Below, piece by piece: positions 1 to 6,178 of a DNA stretch of 11,540 nt; position 1 is the first letter of the stretch, and each line of letters starts with the position of its first letter. Under the pieces are notes generated by a model. It was not told the DNA's origin. It saw only the letters and a list, made by a program, of their open reading frames with translations, and did not search any database. Position numbers and translations under genes: made by a program. The stretch covers positions 1-11,540 of the forward strand of contig WFXX01000154.1 in NCBI GenBank assembly GCA_015490395.1. The letters run 5' to 3'. This DNA comes from Gammaproteobacteria bacterium. Its GTDB lineage: Bacteria > Pseudomonadota > Gammaproteobacteria > DRLM01.

Positions 1-221
1 GGGCTACCCCCAGCCTGGGGCGCCGCCAGCCCCCTCCGTCCGTTCCCCCTTCGTCCGCCTCCGATGCCATGCGCCCCTCGAACGTTGGCGGTGGTCGTTG
101 CCTCGGATGTTAGCAGGAGCGCCTACGGGGCTCCTCCAATGGGCGCGGTCGCGATATTCGCCAAGGTGGGCTTCGACAGCTTCCGCCAGTGCGCGCCAAG
201 CGTGCTAACGCCAGCTCCTAA
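1..221. other. Left-hand stretch with no supported gene
   Basis: I see no convincing coding region here; the open frames are short and their translations do not resemble a protein family. A small inverted repeat (AGGAGC at 115-120 with GCTCCT at 130-135) could fold, but no T-run follows it. The stretch runs directly into the dif-like site and could be the flank of a chromosome-terminus region or of an integrated element. Confidence 0.5.
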
Positions 222-249
222 AGTTCGCATAATGTTTATTATGTCAAAT
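222..249 (+). other. dif: dif-like XerC/XerD recombination site
   Basis: The 28 bp divide into an 11-bp XerC-type arm AGTTCGCATAA (222-232), a 6-bp centre TGTTTA (233-238) and an 11-bp XerD-type arm TTATGTCAAAT (239-249). E. coli dif has GGTGCGCATAA, TGTATA and TTATGTTAAAT. That is 24 of 28 matches: 9 of 11 in the XerC arm, 5 of 6 in the centre and 10 of 11 in the XerD arm. The AT-rich dyad stands out sharply from GC-rich surroundings. In known systems XerC and XerD recombine two such sites to resolve chromosome dimers at division, under control of FtsK. The same sites are also used by mobile elements that integrate through Xer. Only one copy was found in the window, so sequence alone cannot choose between the chromosomal dif and an element boundary. 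Confidence 0.85.
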
Positions 250-551
250 CCGCCGTTTTCGCCGGCGCCGGGCTTTCGTGCGATTCCGGCGCCTGGCCGG
301 CCTCCTCGCCCTGGTAGCCGCATTCTCTGGCCTTTTGGCCCCCCGGAGGTTGCCCATGCGTTGCCCATGCGATGTCCCGCTTGCTTCCTCCACCTTTCGG
401 GGGCGGGGGCATCGGGCGGGCCGCCGCGATGATCGGCATCCATACGGCCACGGTGCGCCGCCGGCGCGCGCGGAAGGGGTTTCTGAAGGGCCTGCTCTGA
501 TGGAAGCCTGCTCCTCCAGGGTGACCTTGGGGAGTTCCTGCGGGCGGTGCC
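250..551. other. Gene-poor stretch between dif-like site and merA
   Basis: No gene can be supported here. A GTG-started plus-strand frame at 278 opens with a signal-peptide-like stretch but then becomes arginine-rich and runs into the end of merA. Another plus-strand frame, 372-500, would encode 42 residues ending in an Arg/Lys-rich tail. A GGAGG at 345-349 precedes an ATG at 356, but that reading frame looks random. A weak hairpin lies 20 bp past the merA stop codon (CCAGGG 516-521 with CCTTGG 525-530) and could help end mer transcription, although it has no U-tract. The stretch may hold remnants of a lost gene. Confidence 0.4.
350..371. repeat. 11-bp tandem duplication
   Basis: TTGCCCATGCG occurs twice in perfect tandem (350-360 and 361-371), followed by a partial third similarity (ATG). 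No function is evident. It is most simply a replication-slippage duplication in non-coding DNA. Confidence 0.8.
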
Positions 552-2225
552 TCAGCCGGCGCAGCAGGACAGGCGGGTCACGTCCCGGGCGAAGGTCTGG
601 GCGCAGAGGCGGAGCCCCTCCACCATGGTGAGGTAGGGAAACAGCATCTTGCCCAGCTCGCCCACGGTCAGCCCTTGCCGGATGGCCAGGGCGGCGGCTT
701 GGATCACCTCACCGGCGTTCGCCGCCAGCACCTGGGCGCCCAGCAGGCGGCCGCTGCCTGCCTCGGCCACCAGCTGGACAAAGCCACGGGTATCCCGGTT
801 GGCCAGGGCTCGGGGGACCTGGTCCAGGGGCAGGCGCCGGCTCTCCACCGCTAGGCCCTGGCGCTCGGCCTCGGCGGGCCCCAGCCCTACCGCCGCGGCC
901 TGGGGGTCGGTGAAGACCACCCGGGGCAGCACGGCGAGGTCCAGGCGCGCTTCGTCGCCGAGCATGTGCTCAGCGGCCCGGCTGCCGGCCGCGGCGGCCA
1001 CGTAGACGAACTGGGGTAGCGTCGTGCAGTCGCCGGCGGCGTAGATGCCCGGGGCAGTGGTCCGTAAGGACCCGTCCACCACGATGGCGCCCCGGGGGTC
1101 GGTGCGCACGCCGGTCCCCTCCAGGCCCAGGCCCTCGGTGTTGGGCCTGCGGCCGGTGGCCACCAGGAGGCGTTCGGCCTCGACCTCCCCTCCGCTCGTG
1201 TGCACGCGAAAGCGGGTCCCGTCGTGGACCACCCGGCGGGGCTCGGCGCCGGTGACGATCTCGAGGCCCTCGGCTCGCAGGGCCTCGGCCAGACCTTCTC
1301 CCAGGGCCGGGTCCTCCCGGGACAGGAGGCGGCCCCGGCTCAGCACCGTCACCCGGCTACCCAGGCGGGCGTAGGCCTGGGCCAGCTCCAGGGCCACCGC
1401 ACCGCCTCCCAGCACCGCCAAGCGGGGCGGGACCTCCCGGGCCGCCAGGGCCTCGGTGGAGGTCCAGAAAGGGGTGTCGGCCAGGCCGGGGATGGGCGGC
1501 ACGGCAGGCCGAGCCCCCGTGGCTAGAAGGATGCGGTCCGCCCGCAGGTGTCGCTCCCCCTCCCCGGTTTGCACTACCACCTCCAGGCCGCCCGCCAGAC
1601 GACCCCGTCCGCGCAGCAGCTCCAGGCCCGGATAAAGATCCAGCAGAGCCTCGTACTTGTCGTGGCGCAGGGAGGCCACCAAGGCCTCCTGTTGAGCGGT
1701 GAGGGCCGCCCGATTCACTTGAAGGGAGGGCTGTGGCAGCCCCTCGAAGGGATGGTGCCCCTGGAGGTGAGCCACATGGGCGGCCTGCAGGAGAAACTTG
1801 GAGGGCACGCAACCTATGTTGACGCAGGTCCCCCCGATCACGGGGCCGGCCTCCACCAGGGTGGCTCGGGCCCCCTCCTCTGCCAGACGGATGGCACAGG
1901 CGAAGGCCGCCGACCCGCTGCCCAGGATCACCACGTGGAGTCCCTCGCCCCGCCGCCCGGGGGGTCGATCTCCGCGGCGGTGGGTCGAGGCCATCCCGCC
2001 GGTCCCACTCTCGGGCGGGCCCTCCAGGGGCTCGGCGCTGTAGCCGGCCTCCGTCACCGCTTCCTGGAGGCGTGCCAGGGGGATCTCGCCCCGGACCTCG
2101 GCCACCCCCTCCGGCCAGCTCACCCGGGCCTCGGCCCCTGCAGCTCGGAGGGCCTCCTCCACGTGCCGGGCGCAGCCGGCGCAAGTCATCCCTCCGATGC
2201 GGAGGAGAATGGCTTTTTCCGACAT
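552..2225 (-). CDS. merA: Mercuric reductase with N-terminal HMA domain
   Basis: Cytoplasmic NADPH- and FAD-dependent flavoenzyme that reduces Hg(II) to volatile Hg(0). The 557 residues begin with a heavy-metal-associated domain (about 1-68; GMTCAGC, Cys15 and Cys18) and a linker to about 95. The pyridine nucleotide-disulphide oxidoreductase core follows: FAD motif GSGSAA at 102-107, redox-active pair in GTCVNIGCVPSK (Cys134, Cys139), a second nucleotide-binding GGGAVALE, and YAAGDC. The C-terminal dimerisation part includes FPYLTMVEG. The C-terminus LSCCAG carries the vicinal Cys554-Cys555 that hands Hg(II) to the active site of the partner subunit, and is identical to the Tn501 MerA end as I recall it. 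All catalytic cysteines are present, so the gene looks intact. The ATG at 2225 lies 37 bp after merT, implying co-transcription. The HMA domain may partly stand in for the absent MerP (inference). Confidence 0.97.
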   Translation of the reverse strand: MSEKAILLRIGGMTCAGCARHVEEALRAAGAEARVSWPEGVAEVRGEIPLARLQEAVTEAGYSAEPLEGPPESGTGGMASTHRRGDRPPGRRGEGLHVVILGSGSAAFACAIRLAEEGARATLVEAGPVIGGTCVNIGCVPSKFLLQAAHVAHLQGHHPFEGLPQPSLQVNRAALTAQQEALVASLRHDKYEALLDLYPGLELLRGRGRLAGGLEVVVQTGEGERHLRADRILLATGARPAVPPIPGLADTPFWTSTEALAAREVPPRLAVLGGGAVALELAQAYARLGSRVTVLSRGRLLSREDPALGEGLAEALRAEGLEIVTGAEPRRVVHDGTRFRVHTSGGEVEAERLLVATGRRPNTEGLGLEGTGVRTDPRGAIVVDGSLRTTAPGIYAAGDCTTLPQFVYVAAAAGSRAAEHMLGDEARLDLAVLPRVVFTDPQAAAVGLGPAEAERQGLAVESRRLPLDQVPRALANRDTRGFVQLVAEAGSGRLLGAQVLAANAGEVIQAAALAIRQGLTVGELGKMLFPYLTMVEGLRLCAQTFARDVTRLSCCAG

Positions 2226-2262
2226 AGAGTTGCGCGCCCTTTCTCGCGTGCGACCTCCGTTC

Positions 2263-2688
2263 TCATTTGAGCAACGCCGGCGCGTACCAGGGAAAGGCCA
2301 CCAGCAGGGCCGCGATTCCCGCCATGATCCAGAGCAGCCGCCGCTGGCGCCGCAGCCCCGGGGGACAGGCCTCCCCGGGGGCGCAGGCGGGGGCGGCCCG
2401 GTACAGCCGCCACCAGGACCAGCCGAAGGCCACCACAGTGAGCAGGATGAACACGGGCCGTAAGGGGGCCATGGCCTTCAGGCTAGCCGCCAGGCCGCCG
2501 CCCACGCCAAAAGCGGCCAGGAGCATGGGACCGCCGCAGCAGGCGAAGGCTCCCACCGAGGCCCCCAGGCCGGCCCAGAGGGAGCGAGAAGTGAGCTTCT
2601 CGCCGGCGAGCCGGTCGGTGGTCTCCTGGGCTGGGGACGCAGGGGAACGATCGGGGGAAGAAGGGGTCGAGCTCTGAATACCGCTCAT
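2263..2688 (-). CDS. merT: Mercuric ion transporter MerT
   Basis: Inner-membrane protein that carries Hg(II) into the cytoplasm for MerA. The 141-residue product has about 35 hydrophilic residues, then a first membrane helix carrying the vicinal pair Cys50-Cys51 (FACCGG). A second helix covers about 76-95, a cytoplasmic loop holds Cys102 and Cys108, and a third helix covers about 117-138. The Cys-Cys pair and the C-x5-C loop pair match the arrangement in Tn501 MerT (Cys24/25 and Cys76/82). I chose the ATG at 2688 because AGGAGGG at 2698-2704 lies 9 nt upstream. The longer open frame starting at 2769 would begin inside the operator and is unlikely. The N-terminal hydrophilic extension is about 26 residues longer than in Tn501. 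No merP follows; merA comes next. Confidence 0.93.
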   Translation of the reverse strand: MSGIQSSTPSSPDRSPASPAQETTDRLAGEKLTSRSLWAGLGASVGAFACCGGPMLLAAFGVGGGLAASLKAMAPLRPVFILLTVVAFGWSWWRLYRAAPACAPGEACPPGLRRQRRLLWIMAGIAALLVAFPWYAPALLK

Positions 2689-2697
2689 GGTTTGGGA

Positions 2698-2704
2698 CCC
2701 TCCT
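2698..2704 (-). promoter_or_regulatory. Ribosome binding site deciding the merT start
   Basis: On the minus strand AGGAGGG lies 9 nt before the ATG at 2688. It is a near-perfect anti-16S match and fixes the merT start downstream of the operator, rather than at the ATG inside the palindrome. Confidence 0.8.
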
Positions 2705-2750
2705 ACGATGATCGGCACCTCTGGATGCGGTGATGCGAACGGACGGCCCC

Positions 2751-2782
2751 AGCGTAGGCCCCGTACCATGGTACGGAGTCAA
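2751..2782 (-). promoter_or_regulatory. MerR operator and mer structural-gene promoter
   Basis: Read on the minus strand: -35 box TTGACT at 2777-2782, a perfect 16-bp palindrome CCGTACCATGGTACGG at 2761-2776, and a -10-like TACGCT at 2751-2756. The spacer is 20 bp, or 19 bp if CTACGC at 2752-2757 is used. This is the stretched-spacer layout typical of MerR-family promoters. The half-sites match the Tn501 mer operator (CCGTAC, 4 bp, GTACGG) as I recall it. MerR binds the dyad, represses without mercury, and underwinds the DNA to allow transcription once Hg(II) is bound. The -35 box overlaps the merR stop codon (TGA at 2779-2781). The merTA promoter is therefore internal to a codirectional merR-merT-merA array. 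Confidence 0.92.
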
Positions 2783-3234
2783 GTGCCTTCCCCCTCCATC
2801 CGCTCCTCCTCCAGGAGCGAGTCCACCAGCGGGCAACGGCTCGGGCCGCCCTCCCTCCGGCAGGCCTCGATGAGCCGGTCCAAGCTCTGTCGGAGCCGCA
2901 GCAGGTCCCGAATGCGGCTCTCCACCGCCTCCCGCTTGGCCTCGGCCTGGCGACGCAGGTCCTCGCAGCGGCCCCTCCCTTCCCCCAGGGCCAAGAGCTG
3001 GCCGATCTCGGCCAGGCTGAAGCCCAGGGCCTGGGCCCGCTTGATGAAGCGCAGGCGCTGCACCAGGTGGCGGGGATAGCGGCGCACACCTCCCCCTGCC
3101 CCACCCAGGGGACGCTCCGGCACCGGGAGCAGGCCCCGACGCTGGTAGTAGCGCACGGTCTCGACGTGCACCCCAGCCTCCCGGGCCAAGGCCCCGATGG
3201 TCAGCCATCCAGCGCCGGCATCGTCTCTCGTCAC
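2779..3234 (-). CDS. merR: Mercury-responsive transcription regulator MerR
   Basis: Dimeric DNA-binding protein that represses and, with Hg(II), activates the mer promoter. The 151 residues comprise a winged helix-turn-helix (about 10-77, with TIGALAREAGVHVETVRYYQRRGLL and later GFSLAEIGQLL split by the wing), a long antiparallel coiled-coil helix (about 90-125) and a metal-binding loop. The three Hg ligands of MerR are present as Cys90, Cys125 and Cys134. Their spacings of 35 and 9 equal those of Tn501 MerR (Cys82, Cys117, Cys126), arguing for true mercury sensing rather than a Pb/Cd/Zn or copper relative. The GTG start at 3234 is supported by GAGGAGGG about 7 nt upstream. Unlike the Tn501/Tn21 layout, merR is codirectional with its targets. 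No second GTAC dyad is visible upstream, so autoregulation through the same operator is not evident. Confidence 0.95.
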   Translation of the reverse strand: MTRDDAGAGWLTIGALAREAGVHVETVRYYQRRGLLPVPERPLGGAGGGVRRYPRHLVQRLRFIKRAQALGFSLAEIGQLLALGEGRGRCEDLRRQAEAKREAVESRIRDLLRLRQSLDRLIEACRREGGPSRCPLVDSLLEEERMEGEGT

Positions 3235-3437
3235 GGCCCTGCCCTCCTCGCCCGGGAGCTACCGCGCATTTGGGGCCCACCCAGCCTGAGGCCGTTGGCC
3301 TAGCCCCATCTGGCCCAAGCCTCGCCTGGACCCGAGCCGGGCGCCCTCAAGCTTCGCCCGCTGGTGCCGATCCCCTAGTCGGCAGTCCGGCCCCGCTGTG
3401 TGGGTCTCCATCTTCAGCAGCGCAAGGAGCCCCTCAC

Positions 3438-4403
3438 ATGTTGCGTCTTCCCCCCTTCCAGGGCCTGGTCTGGCCGGTCGCGGTGCTGGCGCTGGTCCCG
3501 GGAATAGCCGCGGCGGGCTTCTCCTTCAACTTTTCCAGCGATCCGAACCAGGTCTACAGCGGCCGCGCCCTAGCCGTCTGCAACATGCCCGGCCAGACGA
3601 ACGTCAACTGCAGCAGCTTCTACGCCCAGCCGGACAGCACCCCCTTCCTCCAGGAGAGGGTGCAGGACCCCGCCACCGGCAAGCTCTACTACCACGTGGT
3701 GGTGGGACAGCCCGGCGACGGCTTCGCCCAGGAGTTCTTCATCACCGCCGCCTCCGCCTTCGCCGCGGGCCAGAACTCGGACGGCTCCGCCTCCTTCGGC
3801 AAGGACACCTGTGGCAATCCGCGGTGCAACGGCCAGGATCCCTTGGGCGCGAGCTCCGGCGACAACCGCATCACGGGCATCGGGACCGGGGGCTCGTATT
3901 TGGTAGGCGGCTCGCCCCTGGGCGAGGTGGCCGTGCTGCAGCTCATGGGTGTCCACACGAAGGACGCCAACACAGGGCAATGGAACTGCGCCGACAGCTA
4001 TTGCGGATCCTATCAAAAGGATTGGGGCAAGAAGCCACGCCTGCGGCAGATCTTCAATGGCAGCTCGGGGGGGCAGACCGTGCAGTGGACCTTCGACCTG
4101 GACCTGAGCGGTCAGGACATGCTCACCTTGCCCACCACGGCCACCGAGCCGGTGATCACCTTCAGCATCAGCGGGGCCGCGGGCGGCGGACCCGCCTCCT
4201 TCGATTACGCCAAGGATGCGCCCCAGCGGCAGAGCACCGCCGGCCGCTACTGCCGGGGGACGCCGGACGCTTCCGGCAGCTGCACCCCGCCGTCCCTCCC
4301 CTCCGACTGGAGCACGGTCAACCTCAACCAGTATTCCTATTTCGACGGCGACATGCCCCTGGATCAGGACTGGTCCCTCTATCGGGATCCGGCCCAGAAC
4401 TGA
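3438..4403 (+). CDS. Secreted eight-cysteine protein, copy 1, function unknown
   Basis: I do not recognise a named family. The 321-residue product has a Sec signal peptide (MLRLPP, hydrophobic core about 9-22, cleavage likely after AAA at 26), so the mature protein would start GFSFNF. It has eight cysteines in four short-spaced pairs: Cys48/58, 125/130, 184/189 and 272/282 (C-x9-C, C-x4-C, C-x4-C, C-x9-C), which suggests an oxidised extracytoplasmic fold. Conserved blocks shared with the downstream paralogue include TPFLQERV, YYHVVVG, GTGGSY, QDMLT, AGRYCRG and YFDGD-PLDQDWS. No membrane helix, sorting signal or known catalytic motif is visible beyond the signal peptide. The ATG at 3438 has AAGGAG 8 nt upstream; longer in-frame starts would bury the signal peptide. 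The gene is divergent from merR across 203 bp and followed at 178 bp by its paralogue. Confidence 0.9.
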   Translation: MLRLPPFQGLVWPVAVLALVPGIAAAGFSFNFSSDPNQVYSGRALAVCNMPGQTNVNCSSFYAQPDSTPFLQERVQDPATGKLYYHVVVGQPGDGFAQEFFITAASAFAAGQNSDGSASFGKDTCGNPRCNGQDPLGASSGDNRITGIGTGGSYLVGGSPLGEVAVLQLMGVHTKDANTGQWNCADSYCGSYQKDWGKKPRLRQIFNGSSGGQTVQWTFDLDLSGQDMLTLPTTATEPVITFSISGAAGGGPASFDYAKDAPQRQSTAGRYCRGTPDASGSCTPPSLPSDWSTVNLNQYSYFDGDMPLDQDWSLYRDPAQN

Positions 4404-4443
4404 CGGGGACGAGACCCCCTTTTCGGACCGCGATGTTGAACAA

Positions 4444-4458
4444 CCTTCCTGCGGAAGG
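4444..4458 (+). terminator. Weak hairpin after the first eight-cysteine gene
   Basis: CCTTCC at 4444-4449 and GGAAGG at 4453-4458 form a 6-bp stem with a 3-nt loop, 40 bp past the stop codon. It is not followed by a U-run. It might slow or end transcription, but this is weak. Confidence 0.25.
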
Positions 4459-4473
4459 GCTTGAAACGTCGCA

Positions 4474-4571
4474 CGGCTTTGGGCTATCCTGGCAAAGCCG
4501 GCCAACAGCCGGCGGTCTCAGGAGGCCCCTCGCCGCAAGGCGTGCGGGTGGCAAGGCGCAAACCACCCGCA
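4474..4571 (+). promoter_or_regulatory. Hairpin-rich 5' leader of the second eight-cysteine gene
   Basis: Four perfect stem-loops lie in under 100 nt just upstream of the next start codon. They are CGGCTTTG 4474-4481 with CAAAGCCG 4493-4500; GCCGGC 4497-4502 with GCCGGC 4508-4513; CGCC 4531-4534 with GGCG 4539-4542, closed by a GCAA tetraloop; and TGCGGGTGG 4543-4551 with CCACCCGCA 4563-4571. The first two share bases and so exclude each other. The last one abuts the AGGGT that probably serves as ribosome binding site for the GTG at 4582. This arrangement could be a regulatory RNA or leader, but it matches no riboswitch class that I can confirm by eye. Alternating stems also arise easily in GC-rich DNA. 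Confidence 0.4.
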
Positions 4572-4581
4572 GGGTCTTGGC

Positions 4582-5517
4582 GTGCGAAGGAGCTTGGCCG
4601 CGGCGGCGCTGCTCGGTGCCCCTTTGTCCTTCCCCGCACAGGCGGGGCTTTCCTTCAACTTCTCGCCTGATCTGGCCAACCGGGTCTATTCGGGCCTGGC
4701 CCTGGTCCAGTGCAACCGCCCGGGTGAGCCGGCGATCGGCTGTGCCAGCTTCCTGTTCAACCAGGATCCCACCCCCTTCCTCCAAGAGCGCGTGAGGGAT
4801 CCCGCCACGGGGCGGATCTACTATCACGTGGTGGTGGGCCGGCCTGAGGATGGCTTCGCCCAGGAGTACTACAGCTGGGTGGGTCCGTCCAGCGCCATGC
4901 AGATGGGCCCCGGCTCCTCCTCCTTTGGCAATCCCAACTGCTTCTACTCCAACTGCAACGGGAAGAACCCCCTCGGCCCGGACAACGTGGTGACCGGGAG
5001 CGGGACCGGTGGCTCCTACCGCTACGCCAGCGGCCAAGTGCTGGGGCACGTCTCGGTGCGCCAGCTGGTGGGCCTGCACCGTTACGACCCGGCGACAGGG
5101 GACTGGGTCTGCGACGACGTCTACTGCGAGTCTTTCCTGAAGCCGTGGTTCAACAAGCCCCGCATCGTGCAGAGCCTCAACGACAGCACGGGCGGCGATA
5201 CCGTGAACCTGCGCTTTGAGCTGGACCTGAGCGATCAGGACATGCTGACCATGCCCCAGACCGCCACGGCGCCAGACATCTCCTTCACCCTGGGCGGCGG
5301 GGGTAGCGGCTTTCGGCTCGCCCGCGACGCCCCAGAGGCCTCCTACAGCGCCGGCCGCTACTGCCGGGGCGTGCCCGATGCCGCGGGCCGCTGCACGCCC
5401 CCGGACCGACCCCAGGTTTGGAGCGATGTGAGCCTGAGGCAGTACACCTATTTCGACGGCGACCTGCCTCTGGATCAGGACTGGTCCATCTATCGGGATC
5501 CCGCCCAGAACCCCTGA
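4582..5517 (+). CDS. Secreted eight-cysteine protein, copy 2, function unknown
   Basis: Tandem paralogue of the preceding gene, about half identical by eye along its length. The 311 residues begin with a Sec signal peptide (MRRSLAAAALLG, cleavage likely after AQA at 21), giving a mature N-terminus GLSFNF nearly the same as GFSFNF of copy 1. All eight cysteines are kept: Cys44/54, 120/125, 177/182 and 261/271, with the same C-x9-C, C-x4-C, C-x4-C, C-x9-C spacing. The C-terminus YFDGDLPLDQDWSIYRDPAQNP repeats copy 1 almost exactly (residues 290-311). The start is a GTG at 4582 with AGGGT at 4571-4575; a TTG at 4594 lies too close to its AAGGAG to be used. The gene ends 4 bp before the convergent gene on the minus strand. 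The family and function are unknown; an extracellular or periplasmic location is inferred from the signal peptide. Confidence 0.9.
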   Translation: MRRSLAAAALLGAPLSFPAQAGLSFNFSPDLANRVYSGLALVQCNRPGEPAIGCASFLFNQDPTPFLQERVRDPATGRIYYHVVVGRPEDGFAQEYYSWVGPSSAMQMGPGSSSFGNPNCFYSNCNGKNPLGPDNVVTGSGTGGSYRYASGQVLGHVSVRQLVGLHRYDPATGDWVCDDVYCESFLKPWFNKPRIVQSLNDSTGGDTVNLRFELDLSDQDMLTMPQTATAPDISFTLGGGGSGFRLARDAPEASYSAGRYCRGVPDAAGRCTPPDRPQVWSDVSLRQYTYFDGDLPLDQDWSIYRDPAQNP

Positions 5518-5521
5518 AGGC

Positions 5522-5956
5522 TCAAGGGAGCTGGCGCAGCCGCCCCGCGGCGCTGACCTCGAGCTGCGCCTCGAAGGGGCCGTCGGCGGCCCTGACGTGC
5601 AGGCGCAGGGGGCCGTCGCCCTTGACGGTCCCGCTGGGAAGCACGGTCAGGACCGCATCGGAGGCCGCCACCGTGCCGTCCAGGGTATAGACCCGGTAGA
5701 GCATCCCATCGGCGCTGTGCAGGGAGACCAACGGGGAGCCAGCCTGGAGGCGGACGGTCACCGGGCTAGGCTGCAGCCGGGCCGCCTCCCCCGCTCGCCG
5801 CATAAGCTCGGCGAAAGCATCCAGGACATCCTCTCGCACCTCCGCCGCCGGAGGCCGGCTTGGGACGGGCAGCGCGGCGACAGCCAGTGCCGCCAGCAGC
5901 GCCACGGCTAACAAGGCCCTTGCCTTCGCGCTTGGATCGCGGGCTGCTATCGCCAC
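5522..5956 (-). CDS. Small membrane-anchored protein, possibly GspH/FimT-like
   Basis: The 144-residue product has one hydrophobic segment near the N-terminus (about 14-30, ALLAVALLAALAVAAL) followed by an exposed domain. That domain has an amphipathic helix (VREDVLDAFAELMRRAGEAA) and beta-rich segments ending VLTVLPSGTV ... LEVSAAGRLRQL. A 'V.F.P.G' strand and a closing 'VS..GR.R' are typical of the GspH/FimT pseudopilin C-terminal domain, which is why I mention that family. However, the prepilin cleavage motif (G-F-T-L-I-E) is missing, so the assignment is tentative and it could be an unrelated lipid-anchored or periplasmic protein. The GTG at 5956 has a purine-rich GGGGAAG almost touching it, so the true start may be a nearby alternative codon. 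It converges on the second eight-cysteine gene with a 4-bp gap. Confidence 0.65.
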   Translation of the reverse strand: MAIAARDPSAKARALLAVALLAALAVAALPVPSRPPAAEVREDVLDAFAELMRRAGEAARLQPSPVTVRLQAGSPLVSLHSADGMLYRVYTLDGTVAASDAVLTVLPSGTVKGDGPLRLHVRAADGPFEAQLEVSAAGRLRQLP

Positions 5957-6103
5957 CTTCCCCGCTGAGGCGCGCCTGGATCCTCTTTGGGTCCCCAGAG
6001 CTCAGCCGGGGGGGCGGCCGACCGCGTGCCGGGCTCGGGGCCGCTGCCCGTGCCAGCCCTAAGGGTCTCCTTCCTGGTATCGCCTAGGATCGGCGAAGCT
6101 TGA

Positions 6104-6137
6104 GGGCACGTGGGCTCTCGTGAAGCGTCACGTGCCC
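6104..6137 (-). terminator. Inverted repeat downstream of the tRNA cluster
   Basis: GGGCACGTG at 6104-6112 and CACGTGCCC at 6129-6137 form a perfect 9-bp stem with a 16-nt loop, 42 bp beyond the encoded CCA of tRNA-Leu. It could end tRNA transcription or stabilise the 3' trailer, but only a weak T-rich stretch follows on the minus strand. Each arm contains the palindrome CACGTG, so a protein-binding site is an alternative. Confidence 0.4.
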
Positions 6138-6178
6138 GGGCGGCGGTGCGAAGCGGCGTGTCGGAGGTGGGAGAAGGC

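Noticed and set aside
204..219. Integron attC-like half sites (GCTAAC and GTTAGC at 109-114)
   Set aside because: The bases do not fit the RYYYAAC and GTTRRRY core consensus, and no cassette or integrase is present.
222..250. A sigma-70 promoter reading leftwards from TTGACA within the dif-like site
   Set aside because: No -10 box at 16-18 bp fits; TTGACA is explained by the XerD arm and following bases.
2689..2769. An earlier merT start at 2769
   Set aside because: It would begin within the MerR operator, before the likely transcription start; the ATG at 2688 has a strong ribosome binding site.
3270..3437. A 56-residue N-terminal extension of the first eight-cysteine protein
   Set aside because: The extension would bury a good signal peptide, and the ATG at 3438 has AAGGAG at proper spacing.
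4474..4575. c-di-GMP-I (GEMM) riboswitch
   Set aside because: Only scattered short pieces agree; the conserved order of the aptamer core and the terminal receptor helix are not present.
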